Origin: Euglena gracilis
Taxonomy: Eukaryota; Euglenida; Euglenophyceae; Euglenales
Assembly (NCBI GenBank): GCA_039621445.1
Contig: CP154954.1
Location: 12,828,716-12,892,715 of the forward strand
Direction of reading: 5' to 3'
DNA: 64,000 nucleotides
Made by a program: the position numbers and the translations under genes
The notes under the pieces: generated by a model
Told to the model about the DNA's origin: nothing
Databases searched by the model: none
The model's input: the letters and a program-made list of their open reading frames with translations, nothing else
Shown here: piece after piece, positions 43,501-54,400 of the stretch
Layout of the letters: each line of letters starts with the position of its first letter
Position numbering within the stretch: position 1 is the first letter of the stretch

Positions 43501-44430
43501 CTGTGACGGAGGGTGAGAGGCAGGCAGGAAGGGAAAGGAAATTCAATCTTCTGTTCCCTTGGGAAGAGGTGCTTGTCGGGCCAGCCACCGGCCCAGGGGC
43601 GTTGGGCTCCACCGCCACCTTCTTCTTCCTCTTCTTCTCCGCCTCCAATTCCTCCCCTTCCGCCTCTTGGGGGATTTGGGTTGGAGCGGGTTGCAAGGAG
43701 ATGCAGCTGCCACAGCTGCTCCAAGTAGTGGCTGCGGAACGGGACATGGGGTCCACCAGGGGCAGCACCGCCACCACCACCCGTTCAGGTGCTCCGGTAA
43801 CTCTGCCCGTAGTAGTCGAACCGCAAGACAGCGGGGTTCCCGGCCAGGTCGCGACATAGCTGGGCCTGCCGCTCCAGGGCCAGCCGGGAACGGTAGGCAG
43901 CAGAGTGCAGCAGGGGTGACGGGTGGCCCACACCCGGGTCGCATTCCGCCGCTCCCCGGACAGCGACCACCTTCTGGCCGAACTGACCCGCCGCCCCCGC
44001 CGACATCACATGGAGATGCTGTGGGATGCCTGGGCGTCGCTCCAGGCCCATCACCAGCACGCCTGCCCCCGTTACCGCTCGTCGCCTACAAGGACGTGCT
44101 GCTGCCCACCACCGGTGCCCTGGGCCGCTTCCTCCGCCCCACCAGCTTGTAGAGGGGGTGGGACGGGTCCACCGTGGCCATGACAAAGTCCGCGCACGTG
44201 GCGACGAATGTGTCCCGCAGCAGCCATTCGATGGTCTTGCCGGCGGTGGTGCAGAATTGTCTGACAGGGGGGTAAGCGTGTCGGGGACGGTGGAGGGTCT
44301 GCGGTTGGTGGGGTATGGAGTTGTGGTGGGTGTAGGGACCTCTGATTGCCGGGATCCGCCGACACAACAGCCGGTCAAAACCACACAGCCGAAGGGAGGG
44401 TCCCCACACGTTAAAAGATATTGAGAGATC
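43341..44430 (-). pseudogene. Gene G2: second, frameshifted member of the G1 family
   Basis: A GC-rich minus-strand interval holds coding-like pieces in shifting frames. They are WLLRDTFVATCADFVMATVD then PSHPLYKLVGRRKR (about 44,240-44,115); HLHVMSAGAAGQFGQKVVAV and AAYRSRLALERQAQLCRDL, FDYYGQSYRS (about 44,015-43,795); VLPLVDPMSRS then HYLEQLWQLHLLATRSNP (about 43,775-43,680); a KKRKKK stretch; and the ParB-like exon (43,500-43,341). The order strand-SR-helix-GQH matches exons E-F of G1. At least four frame changes make a functional product unlikely unless they are sequencing indels. A small exon candidate, LTNAFTDSNHLATP after CAATTTTACAG, lies at about 44,632-44,590. Confidence 0.5.
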
Positions 44431-44639
44431 AAAGGATGAATGTGCAGGTGCATTCATTCATCATTCATGTTGATACCATTATTAGCAGGAATGTGAATTT
44501 GCGCATTCTTTTCAGTAACAGTGAATGCACACCTGCACATTGTGCAGTGAAGAATGGGATGGTTACATTTGCAGATTATATCCATTTCAGGTGTGGCCAG
44601 ATGGTTGGAGTCTGTGAACGCGTTTGTCAGCTGTAAAAT

Positions 44640-45015
44640 TGTTTTGATATTCACTTTCAAACCATCAACAACGGCATCGGGGGATAACATCAGATCCTGT
44701 GTTTATCAACAGTGCTCAGGTATTGTGTGCCGTACAATTTGAAACCCATATGGTTGGAAGAAACCTTGTGCAGCCAACCCCAGATAGGTGTATCTCACCC
44801 ACTCCCAGATTATTGTGGATTCCCCCTCGAAAACATTTGGAAAAATTTTTAGCTGTGGTCTTTGGCCAGGCTGGACTGACCTCATAGGAGGGGAGCCCAT
44901 GGTGAGGGAAAAGCATTCAGGATGCAGCAGCCTCGTAATCACGTGAAACTCTCCGTTCTGACACCCGCTCACTCAACGCAAGCAAGGGCTTGAACTGCGT
45001 TAAACCTTGGGGGTA
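44640..45015. other. Non-coding interval before the 45-kb element
   Basis: No gene recognised. Short open frames on both strands here lack splice or domain support. Confidence 0.5.
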
Positions 45016-45234
45016 GCAACAACCAAGCACCTATAGTACAAATGGCCGAAAATGGCCGAAAATGGCCGAAAATGGCCGAAAATGGCCGAAAATGAATTTT
45101 TGGGCTCTATAGGTAGGTGGGGGTCCCGAAAATGGCCGAAAATGGCCGAAAATGGCCGAAAATGGCTGAAAATGGCCGAAAATGGCCGAAAATGACAAAA
45201 ATCGGGGGGTCAACTATAGGTGCTTGGCAACAAC
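45016..45234 (+). mobile_element. 203-bp non-autonomous DNA transposon with 8-bp target-site duplication
   Basis: The element spans 45,024-45,226. Its ends are perfect 13-bp inverted repeats, CAAGCACCTATAG and CTATAGGTGCTTG, and it is flanked by direct repeats GCAACAAC (45,016-45,023 and 45,227-45,234). The interior consists of two blocks of the 10-bp repeat AATGGCCGAA (about five and seven units) around a short unique part with an extra CTATAGGT at 45,107. It has no coding capacity. An 8-bp duplication is typical of hAT-like and some other cut-and-paste superfamilies, so the assignment is open. Confidence 0.85.
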
Positions 45235-46166
45235 CACCACCGGCCCGCTTCCAACAGCTTGTGGTGCCAGAAGGAGGAATTTTTGGATATCCTTATTGCG
45301 TAGATGCGCATTTTCCAAATAACCAATATCTGCGCATCCACGCCTTCCTTTCTAATCTCTAACAAATACACCCTCGTTTTCTGCCCTTGTCCTCACACAC
45401 ACACCGTAGGCCCCATCCCATTCAAAACATCCATCACATCCATACCACCCCAATTATTTTCTCCAACCGCAATTCTGCTGCCCCGGCGGGGTGAAGGTGG
45501 GTGGGCGGCGTCAACTGGAGGTCACCGCACAATCTAGGGTAGGGTTTTGGGGATCGGTCAGGCAGGCACCCCTGTCCGGTGACCGATTCTGTTTTCTTTA
45601 CCCTTTTTGCAAAGACCAACCCGACCCTGGGTACCCTGGCTACCCCCTCGGGTGGTGTGCCTGCTATCTGCAGGCACCTTATAGCACCCATCCCCCACTC
45701 CCCCCCTGTTGGTAAAAAAAAAGTCACAAGCCTCACAAACATTTCAAGGTTCAAAGCACTTTTATAGTTTATGGCCAACCGCGTGCCACCATCCAAGGTA
45801 TGCCTCCATCCCGGCACCCATCATTCCAGTCGGTGCCTGCTAGCTGAGAAACAATGAAGAGAATCTTGTGATCCCTGCACCACTGTGGCCTGCAATGAAT
45901 TTGTCCACGTCATCAAAGGTTGTTCAGTTTTGGGTTTAACGGAATGTTGTTTTTGACACATTATTGGTTTTCTGTTGGGTTTGTTAATTTGGCAGCCCAT
46001 TTCCGGCATAATTTGAACCTGCTCGCTCACTCATTTGTTGCTGTCTAGTTGTTTTTCCATGGCCAAAGAGTATTTAAAAAGTCTATCATTCGATAGGAGG
46101 GAGTTTTGTTTTATCATATTTGATTGACACAAATACAATGGGGAATTTAATTTCGTCTCAAACTTG
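45235..46166. other. Interval between the 45-kb element and repeat A copy 2
   Basis: It contains a module at 45,592-45,715 (TGCCTGC...GCAGGCACCTTATAGCACCC, then a C-rich stretch and GGTAA) that matches 11,050-11,170 and its mirror near 23,460-23,580 in palindrome 1. Otherwise no gene is seen. Confidence 0.6.
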
Positions 46167-47872
46167 CACGGCATTTGCAACGTTCCATCCGCCCCCTTCC
46201 CCATTTTTGCCCAGGCAAGCCTTGCTCCCAACAAAATGCTCTCCTCCTCTCTGTCGCTGCCCTGCGGTGCCAATGTGCGGGTTGAGTGGACGGGCTCCAG
46301 AGCGGCTCGGACGGCGTGCAGGCGATTACCGTGCTTTTCCGAAGGCAGGGGTGGTATTAACCTTCCCTGGATGGGTATGCTTTTTATGGTTGCATTGGAT
46401 TGCATACAATTTGTAAATATAGGACAAAATAGTAAGCAGTGTCGTCGACCATGTTTTTGTATGGATCTGCTGCACAGCATCGTGAATTGCTTCCACCAGA
46501 GAGTGATTTGCAGAAACAAATTCAGATGCTCCGGCCAACAATCAGCAATTTTTTTTTCATTTCTCGTCTTTTTTCCCCCTGGAAATTTCATTCCTGAAGT
46601 TTGGGGGTTGTGGTCGTTGGGTTTTAGAGGCACCGTTGTTGCTATTTGGAGGTACCGTTGGCCGAGTCGGCCCTCCCGGGGCCAACCAGGGCCGATTTTG
46701 CCGATACCCGTAGGGCTGGTGGGGATGCTGCCACACCACGCCCACCTCGTGCGGCACCGCATGCTCCGCATGGCGCACCGTGTGCACCGTGTGGGCTCAT
46801 TTCCAACATTCCTCGAATTTATATTACATTTTGGCCACCTTTGGCCGCTTTTAACGTTTTTGTTTGTTTAATCTTCGGCTATTTGTTGCCAGTTTTTGGC
46901 TTTTTGCCTTATTTGGTGTCGTTTCCCATTTGAAGCATTCTTGATGTCATTGTCGGTCATTTCATGGCCACTGTTTTGCAATTTTAACAGTATTTCGATT
47001 TTGAACCTTTTTTAGCCATTTTTTTGCCTAATGCAGTGGTTGCAGATATGGTGGCACAGAGTGCCGCACGTGGTGCACTTGCGGCACCATGAGGTGCACG
47101 TGGTGCCACAAAATATGTGATGCACGTGTTGCGGAAGGGTCCCCAGTGCCAAATATGAATTTTGTTGGCTGATTTATGGGGAGTGAGTGTGAAGATTTTA
47201 TCCCCTCTTCCTTTGTTCCCTACGCTTTTGGTGCAAACAGTCTCCCTCTCCTCATTCTTTGATTTCTGTCTTGTTTGTACTGCAAGTGAATTTTGTGAAG
47301 GGAATGAGCGACAGCTGCGGTTCGAAACATAATTAAGTATTATTGAGGGGTCCAGCCAGCACCCTTTTTACAACCAGCACCTGCACCCCCGAATGGGCTG
47401 CAAAGCGTCCCTTTTGTCTGGAGGTTTGGTTGTTCCTTGATTGAGATGGTACATTTTGCATGTGATTTGTAAACCATCAAGACAGTGACGGTTGAAAACA
47501 TCTTTTGGTGGTGATAAAGTGTTAATAGAGTGGGAACACAAGAACACCATCTGGAATGGCATGTGATTGCTCAGATGAAGGATGGCTCCCAAAACGGTTA
47601 AATTGGTTTCAATTTCAAACAGCCAAAATTACTGGAAAGTTGCTGGAAAAAATGGCTCACCCTGGCAAAATGGCAAAATGACAAAATGGGGAGGCTAAAA
47701 CTGGACCACGGGGGATAAATTGGCTATTCGAGGGAAGAAGACAATGTAGCTTCGTAATTGAATGAAATGTGTCTTCCTTCCTTCAAATCTTTTTTTCCAG
47801 AAATTCTCTGCATTAAAGTACTGCAGTTGGCTTTGCCGTTATAGAAGCTGGGAAAAAGTGCTGGCTGGACCC
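46167..47872 (-). repeat. Dispersed repeat A, copy 2 (inverted)
   Basis: Inverted relative to 29,028-30,867. It is followed at about 47,990 by copy 2 of repeat B. A plus-strand open frame of 235 codons (46,164-46,871) runs through it but is broken in copy 1, so it is probably fortuitous. Confidence 0.8.
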
Positions 47873-48674
47873 CCCCCCCTAGAGGGGTCCTATTCAGCTG
47901 CTGAGCTGGACCCGGCTGGCACCCGAAAGCTGGCAAAAAGGACCAAATCTACCTGTCTTGGATTTTTTCCCAGCCAACTTATTGAGGTGGAAACCTAAAA
48001 AACGACCAACAATGGATTTTGGCCATTTTTGGCCATTTTGGACCTCTGTTAATCAATTTTTTTTTCGGTTCAGGCCGGTTTCACTGCCCTGTGAAGATTT
48101 CATTGACACTCACCCTCACCACTCCCACTTACTCTTAGGGGGGAGCGTCGGCCATTCGAATGGCAGGTGTTCGCTGGAAAAAATGGTGCTGGTTCAAACC
48201 CCCGGCAGGGGTGGAGGCAGGGGGGGGGTCCCTGGAATGGGTTGGAATGGGGGCACAGGTTTATGATGTGGCTGAAGACATCACAAAGTCAAGTAATTGA
48301 ATTCATCGGATATTCAAAATATTGTGTGACAAAAAGAGTAAAAAGCATGGCACATTATTATTATGTGACAAAAAATCCCAGCCCTGGCGACGTAAAATGT
48401 ATGACATTGTCACAAGTATCATTGTGTGGTTTTGAATCATAATTATTTTGTATTGGCACACCTCCTGAATGTCCGGCCAATTACGTGACGGCTGGCAAAT
48501 TCGGAATGAACCATGGAGCTGTTAAGAGCCGTGTAAGGGACCATATTTGCACAGTGGCCTGGGGCTGCTGAAGCTCTTGCAATCCCATCACCGCCAGTTG
48601 GCCATCCAAGTCGGCATGTCCCGCTGCAAGGTTCTCCTGTAATGTAAAAGAGTGGTTATGAGTTTTTTTCTCGT

Positions 48675-48714
48675 TGTGTGTGTGTGTGTGTGCGTGTGCT
48701 TGAGTGCGTGTGTC
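48675..48714 (+). repeat. (GT)n tract in repeat B copy 2
   Basis: Interrupted GT run in the position equivalent to 41,588-41,650. Confidence 0.9.
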
Positions 48715-49688
48715 TGTTTATAAGCGTAAATAATTTGTGCAGCCAAAGTCGGGGGACAGGGCGCTGTAAGTTGGGTAAGCTGTAGTTTTCTGCGTGTAAT
48801 TTTAGACAGCAACATTTTATGTAAGCTATGTATGAATTGCACCGAATGTTTATTACCACATTGGTACCACATTGGGCAGATAATTGGATAGGTTCCGATT
48901 TAGGGTTCCCCCATTGGCATTATTCCTTCCTAAATTCGCTAGATCTGAGATTGGGTGATTCTTGCCAACAATATCAGAACAATAAGAATTCAGAACAATA
49001 ATAAAAATTGGTGTGTGTGTATGTCAAAAGCAGGTTGATTTTCCAGTATGACCCTGTCCTTGCCTTGAGCATCCCACCCCCTCCAGCCCAACCAGCTCGG
49101 ACAGCAGTGTTGGGACCCACGGTCCATTCGGCAGGAGCCCTCCACTCACCCCAGCGGTGGCCGCACCACACATGCCTCCACGGTGGTCGTGTGGCTCTAT
49201 TGATTGCCACCTATTTCGCCTTATCTTGAAAACCACACAACTGCCAATACTGGAATTCTTGTCCAGCTGAAGAGTGAAGAGCTGGAGGGATTCTGAATTT
49301 GAGAAATAGAAAGGCAATGTAAAAATAACCGGTTTTCTCCTGTGCTTGCGAGAGTAAACCGTAAAGTGCTTGTTTTTAGAGGATTTGAATGATTTTTTTT
49401 CTCATCAGGTAATACGTGTGGCATAACAATTGGTTATTTACAACATTGCTTGTGGCCGTATATACAAATCGTTTGAAAAGTGAAAATGCCAGAAAAGGAA
49501 CGTTTTCAGTAAAGGGAAGCCTTGACAAGGCTGGTAATTGATCTTGCATTTGGGGGGGGGGGTTGCGATATTTTGCGAGACATTGCACGGCCTTGCAATA
49601 TTGGCGATATTTTCAATTGTCTTCTTTTCTTGCATACTGTCATGTTTGTTTTTTCATCCAAATTTATTTTTTGAATATTTTTTTCAGG

Positions 49689-49859
49689 CTCTCAATCAGG
49701 TGTTAGGCTTTGTCACGACGGTGCAATTGTGTGTGCCAAACAGATGCGATTGCCGAACTGTATGACACGCCACAGATAGCCCCGCTTCTAGAGGAGCCTC
49801 CCCATTTCACAGCAAAACCCTCCGACGAGGGCTGCCCCACTGAATCACAAGACAACCAG
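49689..49859 (+). CDS. Possible exon conserved in both copies of repeat B
   Basis: Between TTTTTTTTCAG-like and AACCAG|GTACGC signals the frame reads CNCVCQTDAIAELYDTPQIA then EEPPHFTAKPSDEGCPTESQ. Copy 1 (42,850-43,012) keeps PPHFTAEPSDEGCPTE, but a C-run of different length shifts the frame. It may be the relic of one coding exon carried in the repeat. The family is unknown. Confidence 0.25.
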
Positions 49860-49876
49860 GTACGCTTCTGTGACAA

Positions 49877-49909
49877 TCATGTCCCAAATCGTACAGTGTC
49901 CCCTGGGAA

Positions 49910-49979
<70 letters not shown>

Positions 49980-50933
49980 CGTGGGTTTCCCTTGCCTTTC
50001 CCTTTCCCCCTCCCCCCTCCCTTGGCCTCCTGTCCCCCGGTAGCTGCCCGTCTGTCTGGCGCGCTGGGCTGCCCCTTCCCTTTCCCCCTCCCCCCTCCCT
50101 TGGCCTCCGGTCCTCCGGTGGCTGCCCGTCTGTCTGGCGCGCTGGGCTGCCCCTTCCCCCTCCCCCCTCCCTTGCCTGCTGGTGGGTGTGTGACGGTCCC
50201 CGTGCGTGCGTGCGTGCTGGGGGGGCGGCGCTCCCCCCGTGGGCTCCGCACGCCTTTCACGCCACCCCTGGACCCCGCACCAGGGCCCGGGGGCCCGGGG
50301 ATGCCACCGCCGGCAAGCCCCCCACCCCCCAGGGCCCTGTCGGCGTGGTACACCTCGTTCTGGTACCCGCATGACGGGCACGGATGGCAGTCTCCGTGCC
50401 CGGCACGCGGGTTTCGGGGATCTCCGCGGCCGCGTCGTTCTTGGGCTCCGTCGCCTCGTCCACGGCCTCGTCCTCCGCGTCCTCCGCGTCCTCCTCGTTG
50501 CTCTGGTGGCGGCTGCCTGCTCGCTTGGCGGCTTGGGGGTTCAAACCCAATGGATCTCTTCCGCCCCCGGCGTTGTTGCTGTGGCTGCAGGGGGGCCCAG
50601 GGGTTGTCGTCCCTTAGGTCCGGTCGTTACTGCTGCTGCTGCGGGGGCGGATTCTGCCGCCATTGGTCGAGCTCTTGCTGCATTTCTTGCAGCGCTCGTT
50701 GGAGCCCTTGGAGGCGCTTTTGGAGGCGTTTTTGGCCGGTGCTTTGTGCTGTTTGCCAGCCCTCTCCTTGGGGTTGGCCCTGCCTGCTTCCTTGTGGGGT
50801 GACGTTTCCTTTGCCACCCTTGCCTCCTTTCCTGGGCTGTGTCTGTCCTTTTCCTGTTTGTTGTCCTCCTCGCTGGGCCCCCCCTTTTGGGTTGGGCTGT
50901 TGGTACCCTCTTTGGGGTGGTCCGGGGTTTTTT

Positions 50934-50968
<35 letters not shown>

Positions 50969-51109
50969 GCACACAGCAGTAAAGGAGCCAGGCGGTTTCG
51001 GATCCAGCCGGGCCTTCCTTGTCGATGCCCCCGACGCCCGGCTGGTGGGGGCAGACCGCCTGGTGACGGGGCACTCATGCTCCGCGGGTGGGCGCGTCAT
51101 GGACCCCAA
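49877..51109 (-). CDS. Gag-like / RNA-binding reading frame with one in-frame stop
   Basis: A single minus-strand frame runs 411 codons with one TAA at 50,627-50,629. In order it shows a low-complexity Arg-Glu stretch from the CT tract; a basic Gly/Gln region (GGKGGKGNVTPQGSRQGQP); a predicted coiled coil (QKRLQKRLQGLQRALQEMQQ then ELDQWRQ); poly-Gln and the stop; then an RGG region (RGGRGGRGGRGRGRG); the cysteine motif CHPCPSCGYQN (50,354-50,389); and 26-residue tandem repeats. Coiled coil plus RGG plus CPSC-G-x-x-N recalls retroelement Gag or ORF1 proteins with RanBP2-like zinc fingers. The second cysteine pair is missing. No reverse transcriptase is present nearby, so it would be a fragment. 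Alternative frames are also open in this GC-rich DNA. Confidence 0.35.
49911..49973 (+). repeat. (CT)n microsatellite
   Basis: A 63-bp CT run with one GT interruption marks the boundary between repeat B and the GC-rich segment. Confidence 0.95.
49998..50175 (+). repeat. 78-bp tandem repeat (about 2.2 units)
   Basis: Units start at 49,998, 50,076 and 50,154, each containing CTGCCCGTCTGTCTGGCGCG in the complete copies. The period of 78 keeps the minus-strand frame open, encoding a 26-residue repeat with QPSAPDRRAATGG. Confidence 0.85.
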
Positions 51110-51587
51110 AGGGTATGCCGACCCTCAGGGCCACCCACGGCTCCATCCAGGCAGGCGAGATATAGCCCCGTGGGCACCCACCTGGAGAGCGGCTCCGCGT
51201 GTTGCATGGCCCTCGGGTGCTGCCGTCACCCGAGGAACGGCCCAGGAACTCCGGTTGCCAGGAGCGGGGACCCCGGGGGCCACTCGCCCCACTCCTTGGC
51301 GTGAAGGTGGTCACCACTCTGGGATACTCTGGTCCACGGCCGGGGCCGATTGGGGTCCTGGCACCCCGTCAGCCCGCCTCCTTCACCCCGAGATGGGCCA
51401 GCCTTCCCGGAGCTACAGCCCGCATAGAGCCACTTGCTTCGACCCCAAGCAAGGTGTGGGGAGCCCGACCTGCGACTCACCAGGAGGGTCACGGGCTTCA
51501 CCCACACGTGGCTCTTTCCTCTGTGCCGACTTGCACTGGAGGCTGTGCGGGCGGGACTTTGCGCTCGAGTCCTTGCAGGCCGAGAAG
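50962..51587 (+). repeat. 626-bp direct repeat, copy 1
   Basis: It is identical in length to 51,856-52,481 (offset 894 throughout, no indels), with only about five substitutions noticed. It overlaps the beginning of the gag-like frame. Confidence 0.95.
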
Positions 51588-51855
51588 CCCCACCTCGGTT
51601 GCTGCGTGGGGTGGCCTAGCTGATGTTTGTAAACCGCGTCAGCTGGCGGGAGCCCATATTCTTTTCGCCGTGGGCGGTGGCGGCGTCGGCTCACCCCAGA
51701 CTCCTAGCCCCTAGCCGTCTTGGGCTGTGTGGGGAAGCGCTTCAGTCCCATGCGCCTGGCCTCGGAAGGCTCGCAAGCGCTAGGTGCCCGGAAGGAAGGC
51801 CGGGACTTTTGTTCCACCCGTTGTGGGGTGGCCGCGGTTTCCCGCGTGTCTCTCT

Positions 51856-52481
51856 CTTTTCCGCACACAGCGGTAAAGGAGCCAGGCGGTTTCGGATCCA
51901 GCCGGGCCTTCCTTGTCGATGCCCCCGACGCCCGGCTGGTGGGGGCAGACCGCCTGGTGACGGGGCACTCATGCTCCGCGGGTGGGCGCGTCATGGACCC
52001 CAAAGGGTATGCCGACCCTCAGGGCCACCCACGGCTCCATCCAGGCAGGCGAGATATAGCCCCGTGGGCACCCACCTGGAGAGCGGCTCCGCGTGTTGCA
52101 TGGCCCTCGGGTGCTGCCGTCACCCGAGGAACGGCCCAGGAACTCCGGTTGCCAGGAGCGGGGACCCCGGGGGCCACTCGCCCCACTCCTTGGCGTGAAG
52201 GTGGTCACCACTCTGGGATACTCTGGTCCACGGCCGGCGCCGATTGGGGTCCTGGCACCCCGTCAGCCCGCCTCCTTCACCCAGAGATGGGCCAGCCTTC
52301 CCGGAGCTACAGCCCGCATAGAGCCACTTGCTTCGACCCCAAGCAAGGTGTGGGGAGCCCGACCCGCGACTCACCAGGAGGGTCACGGGCTTCACCCACA
52401 CGTGGCTCTTTCCTCTGTGCCGACTTGCACTGGAGGCTGTGCGGGCAGGACTTTGCGCTCGAGTCCTTGCAGGCCGAGAAG
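51856..52481 (+). repeat. 626-bp direct repeat, copy 2
   Basis: Partner of 50,962-51,587. A 268-bp non-repeated stretch separates the copies, so the arrangement is a tandem pair with period 894 whose second unit is partial. Confidence 0.95.
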
Positions 52482-52489
52482 TCCTTGCA

Positions 52490-53157
52490 GGCTCTCTCTC
52501 TTTCTCTCTTTTCTCTTTCTCCTCTCTCCCACTCCTCCCTCTTTTCCCTCTCCCTCGCTCCTCTGTCCCTTCTCCCCTCCCGTCCTCCCTAGCCTCTCTC
52601 CCCCTGGTCGCCTCTTCTCCTCGCTCTCTCTCTCCACCTCTCGCGGGACTGCCTCTTCATCTGCGGTGCCTCTTCGCCCTCTCCCACTCTCATCTCTCTC
52701 CTCTTCTCTGCTCTCATCGGTCTGTTGGACTCGGGGGCTCCTCTCATCTCTCCCTCCGGCTCCAGGGGGGGCTCAGTCTGGGCTCGCTCTCCTCACCTCG
52801 CCCACCCCGGAGCTCTCCCCCACTCTCTCCCACTCAGTGTCTGACTTGGCCCGTCTCTCCTCTCGTCTCCGCCTCTCTCTCTCTCTCTCTCGGCACGTCT
52901 CTCTCTCTCTCTCTGCCAACTCTCTCTCTCTGCTCTCTCTCCACTCGCTCCCGTGGAGGTGTTCCTTCTGGGCGGCACTCTCTCCTCTCTCTCGTCCTCC
53001 CCCTCTCACCGGCTGTCTCCCGGAGCGCTCAGTCTCTCCTTCTCTCCAGGCTCTTCCGTCTCTCTGTCTCTCTCTCTCTCTCTCCTCTTCATGCTTCTCT
53101 CCTCTGTCTCTCTTCTCTCTCCTCTCTTTCTCCGCTCTCTCGCTCTCTCTCTTCTGA
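52490..53157 (+). repeat. CT-rich low-complexity block
   Basis: Nearly 670 bp of CTCTC with short interruptions. It supports long but spurious Ser/Leu frames on the plus strand and Arg/Glu frames on the minus strand. Confidence 0.9.
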
Positions 53158-54400
53158 ATGGTGTTGATGGGGGAACTCCTTTGGGGGGAACTCCTTGACG
53201 GCCCGAGAGTGTGTGCTTGTGGGGGGAAGTGTGTTGTCAGTCGGTGTGGGCGCGTGTGTTGTCAGTGTGTGTTGCGGTTTTCGCCCCACGCTGGCGGGTG
53301 TGGCATCGTTAAAGGTGACGACCCTGCCAAACCTCGTCCCCGACCGCTCTTGTCTGTGTGGAACGCTAAAAACGAGCTCTCCCAGTCACCCTCCCGGTGG
53401 GGGGGGGGGGGCTAAAAAAATCCGAAAACAAGGCAGCATGGGACGGGAAAATGTCTCCACTACCTGTGGGGCACCCTCCGGGACAGCACCCGGGAAAGCC
53501 AGTCAAGGCCCTTTCGGCGCGGAGAAAGGCAAAAATTGCCGAAAAATACGGATGGCACCTGAAGGCCTGCGGCGCAAGTACCCAATTCTAAGCCGCTGAT
53601 ACTGGGGTCGCAGCACTGGGAGAGGGGGTGGCCTGAGCCGCAGTTGCTCAGCGGAATTGCCGAGGGTTTAACCCACAAAATGGGGCGCTGGGGCGAGGCA
53701 TAGGGGTGCGAAAAAGCAACCACGCCATATGCAATTATGGGGAAAATGCCGTTAATATTTCTATTTATATATATATCTCTCTCTGCGTGTGTGTGTGCGC
53801 GCGCGTGCGGGTGTATTTTGGACCCATTTTGGGACCCATGTAGGAGGTCCCCCCCCCAAAAAAACCCCATTTTTTCACCCCTTCCAAGCAGGGGTTTTCT
53901 CAAGACGGAGGACACCTATCCCCTGGGGGGGTCAAGCCAGCCAGCAGCAAAAATTCGGGCTGGGAGCCCCCTCCCGGGGGGTTGAGTGAAATTAAGTCAG
54001 GTCCAGCTCCAACTCCCCAGCCCAGGGTTTGATATAAGGAGGGCGTACATGGTTTAGGTGGGGAGGGTGTCCCCCCCACCCCCCCCCCCTCCTGGCCCGC
54101 AGGGGGGTCGACCCCCCCCCCACCTGCCAGTGTGGTCCGCACCGACCGCGTGACCTCCCCCAAAAAGGGTCAATTTTTTCCTCCGGCGCTTTGCGCCGAA
54201 AATTTTTTGCATTTTTCGCACATTTTTGCCCAAAAAGTGCGCAAAATGGCACTTTTGGTCGTTTTGGGGGGTCAAAAATTTTCGGTAACCCAGACCGCGC
54301 AACTGTTTAGGTGGGGGGGGTGTCCCCCCACCCCCCCCTCCTGCCCCGCAGGGGGGGGGGGTCCGGACCCCCCCCACCTGCCCTTATGTCGAACCCTGCC
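53158..54400. other. Interval between the CT block and duplication copy B
   Basis: It contains GTGTG-rich sequence (53,205-53,275), a short basic frame at 53,450-53,591 (MSPLPVGHPPGQHP...AEKYGWHLKACG) without other support, and two direct copies of a C-run module (54,030-54,140 and 54,290-54,390, sharing GGTGTCCCCCC...CCGCAGGGGG...CCCACCTGCC). A module at 53,826-53,890 matches 63,818-63,885. Confidence 0.6.

Larger units (their letters stand above)
47990..49925 (+). repeat. Dispersed repeat B, copy 2
   Basis: Same-orientation partner of 40,500-43,080 with clear divergence and indels. It directly follows repeat A copy 2 and runs into the CT tract at 49,911. Confidence 0.8.

Noticed and set aside
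46164-46871. 235-codon frame with a hydrophobic N-terminal half
   Set aside because: The homologous copy at 29,028-30,867 breaks the frame repeatedly, and composition follows the T-rich DNA.
49710-51623. 637-codon plus-strand open frame
   Set aside because: It runs through CT tracts and GC-rich DNA, is mostly Pro/Ser/Arg/Cys low complexity, and lies antisense to the better-supported gag-like frame.
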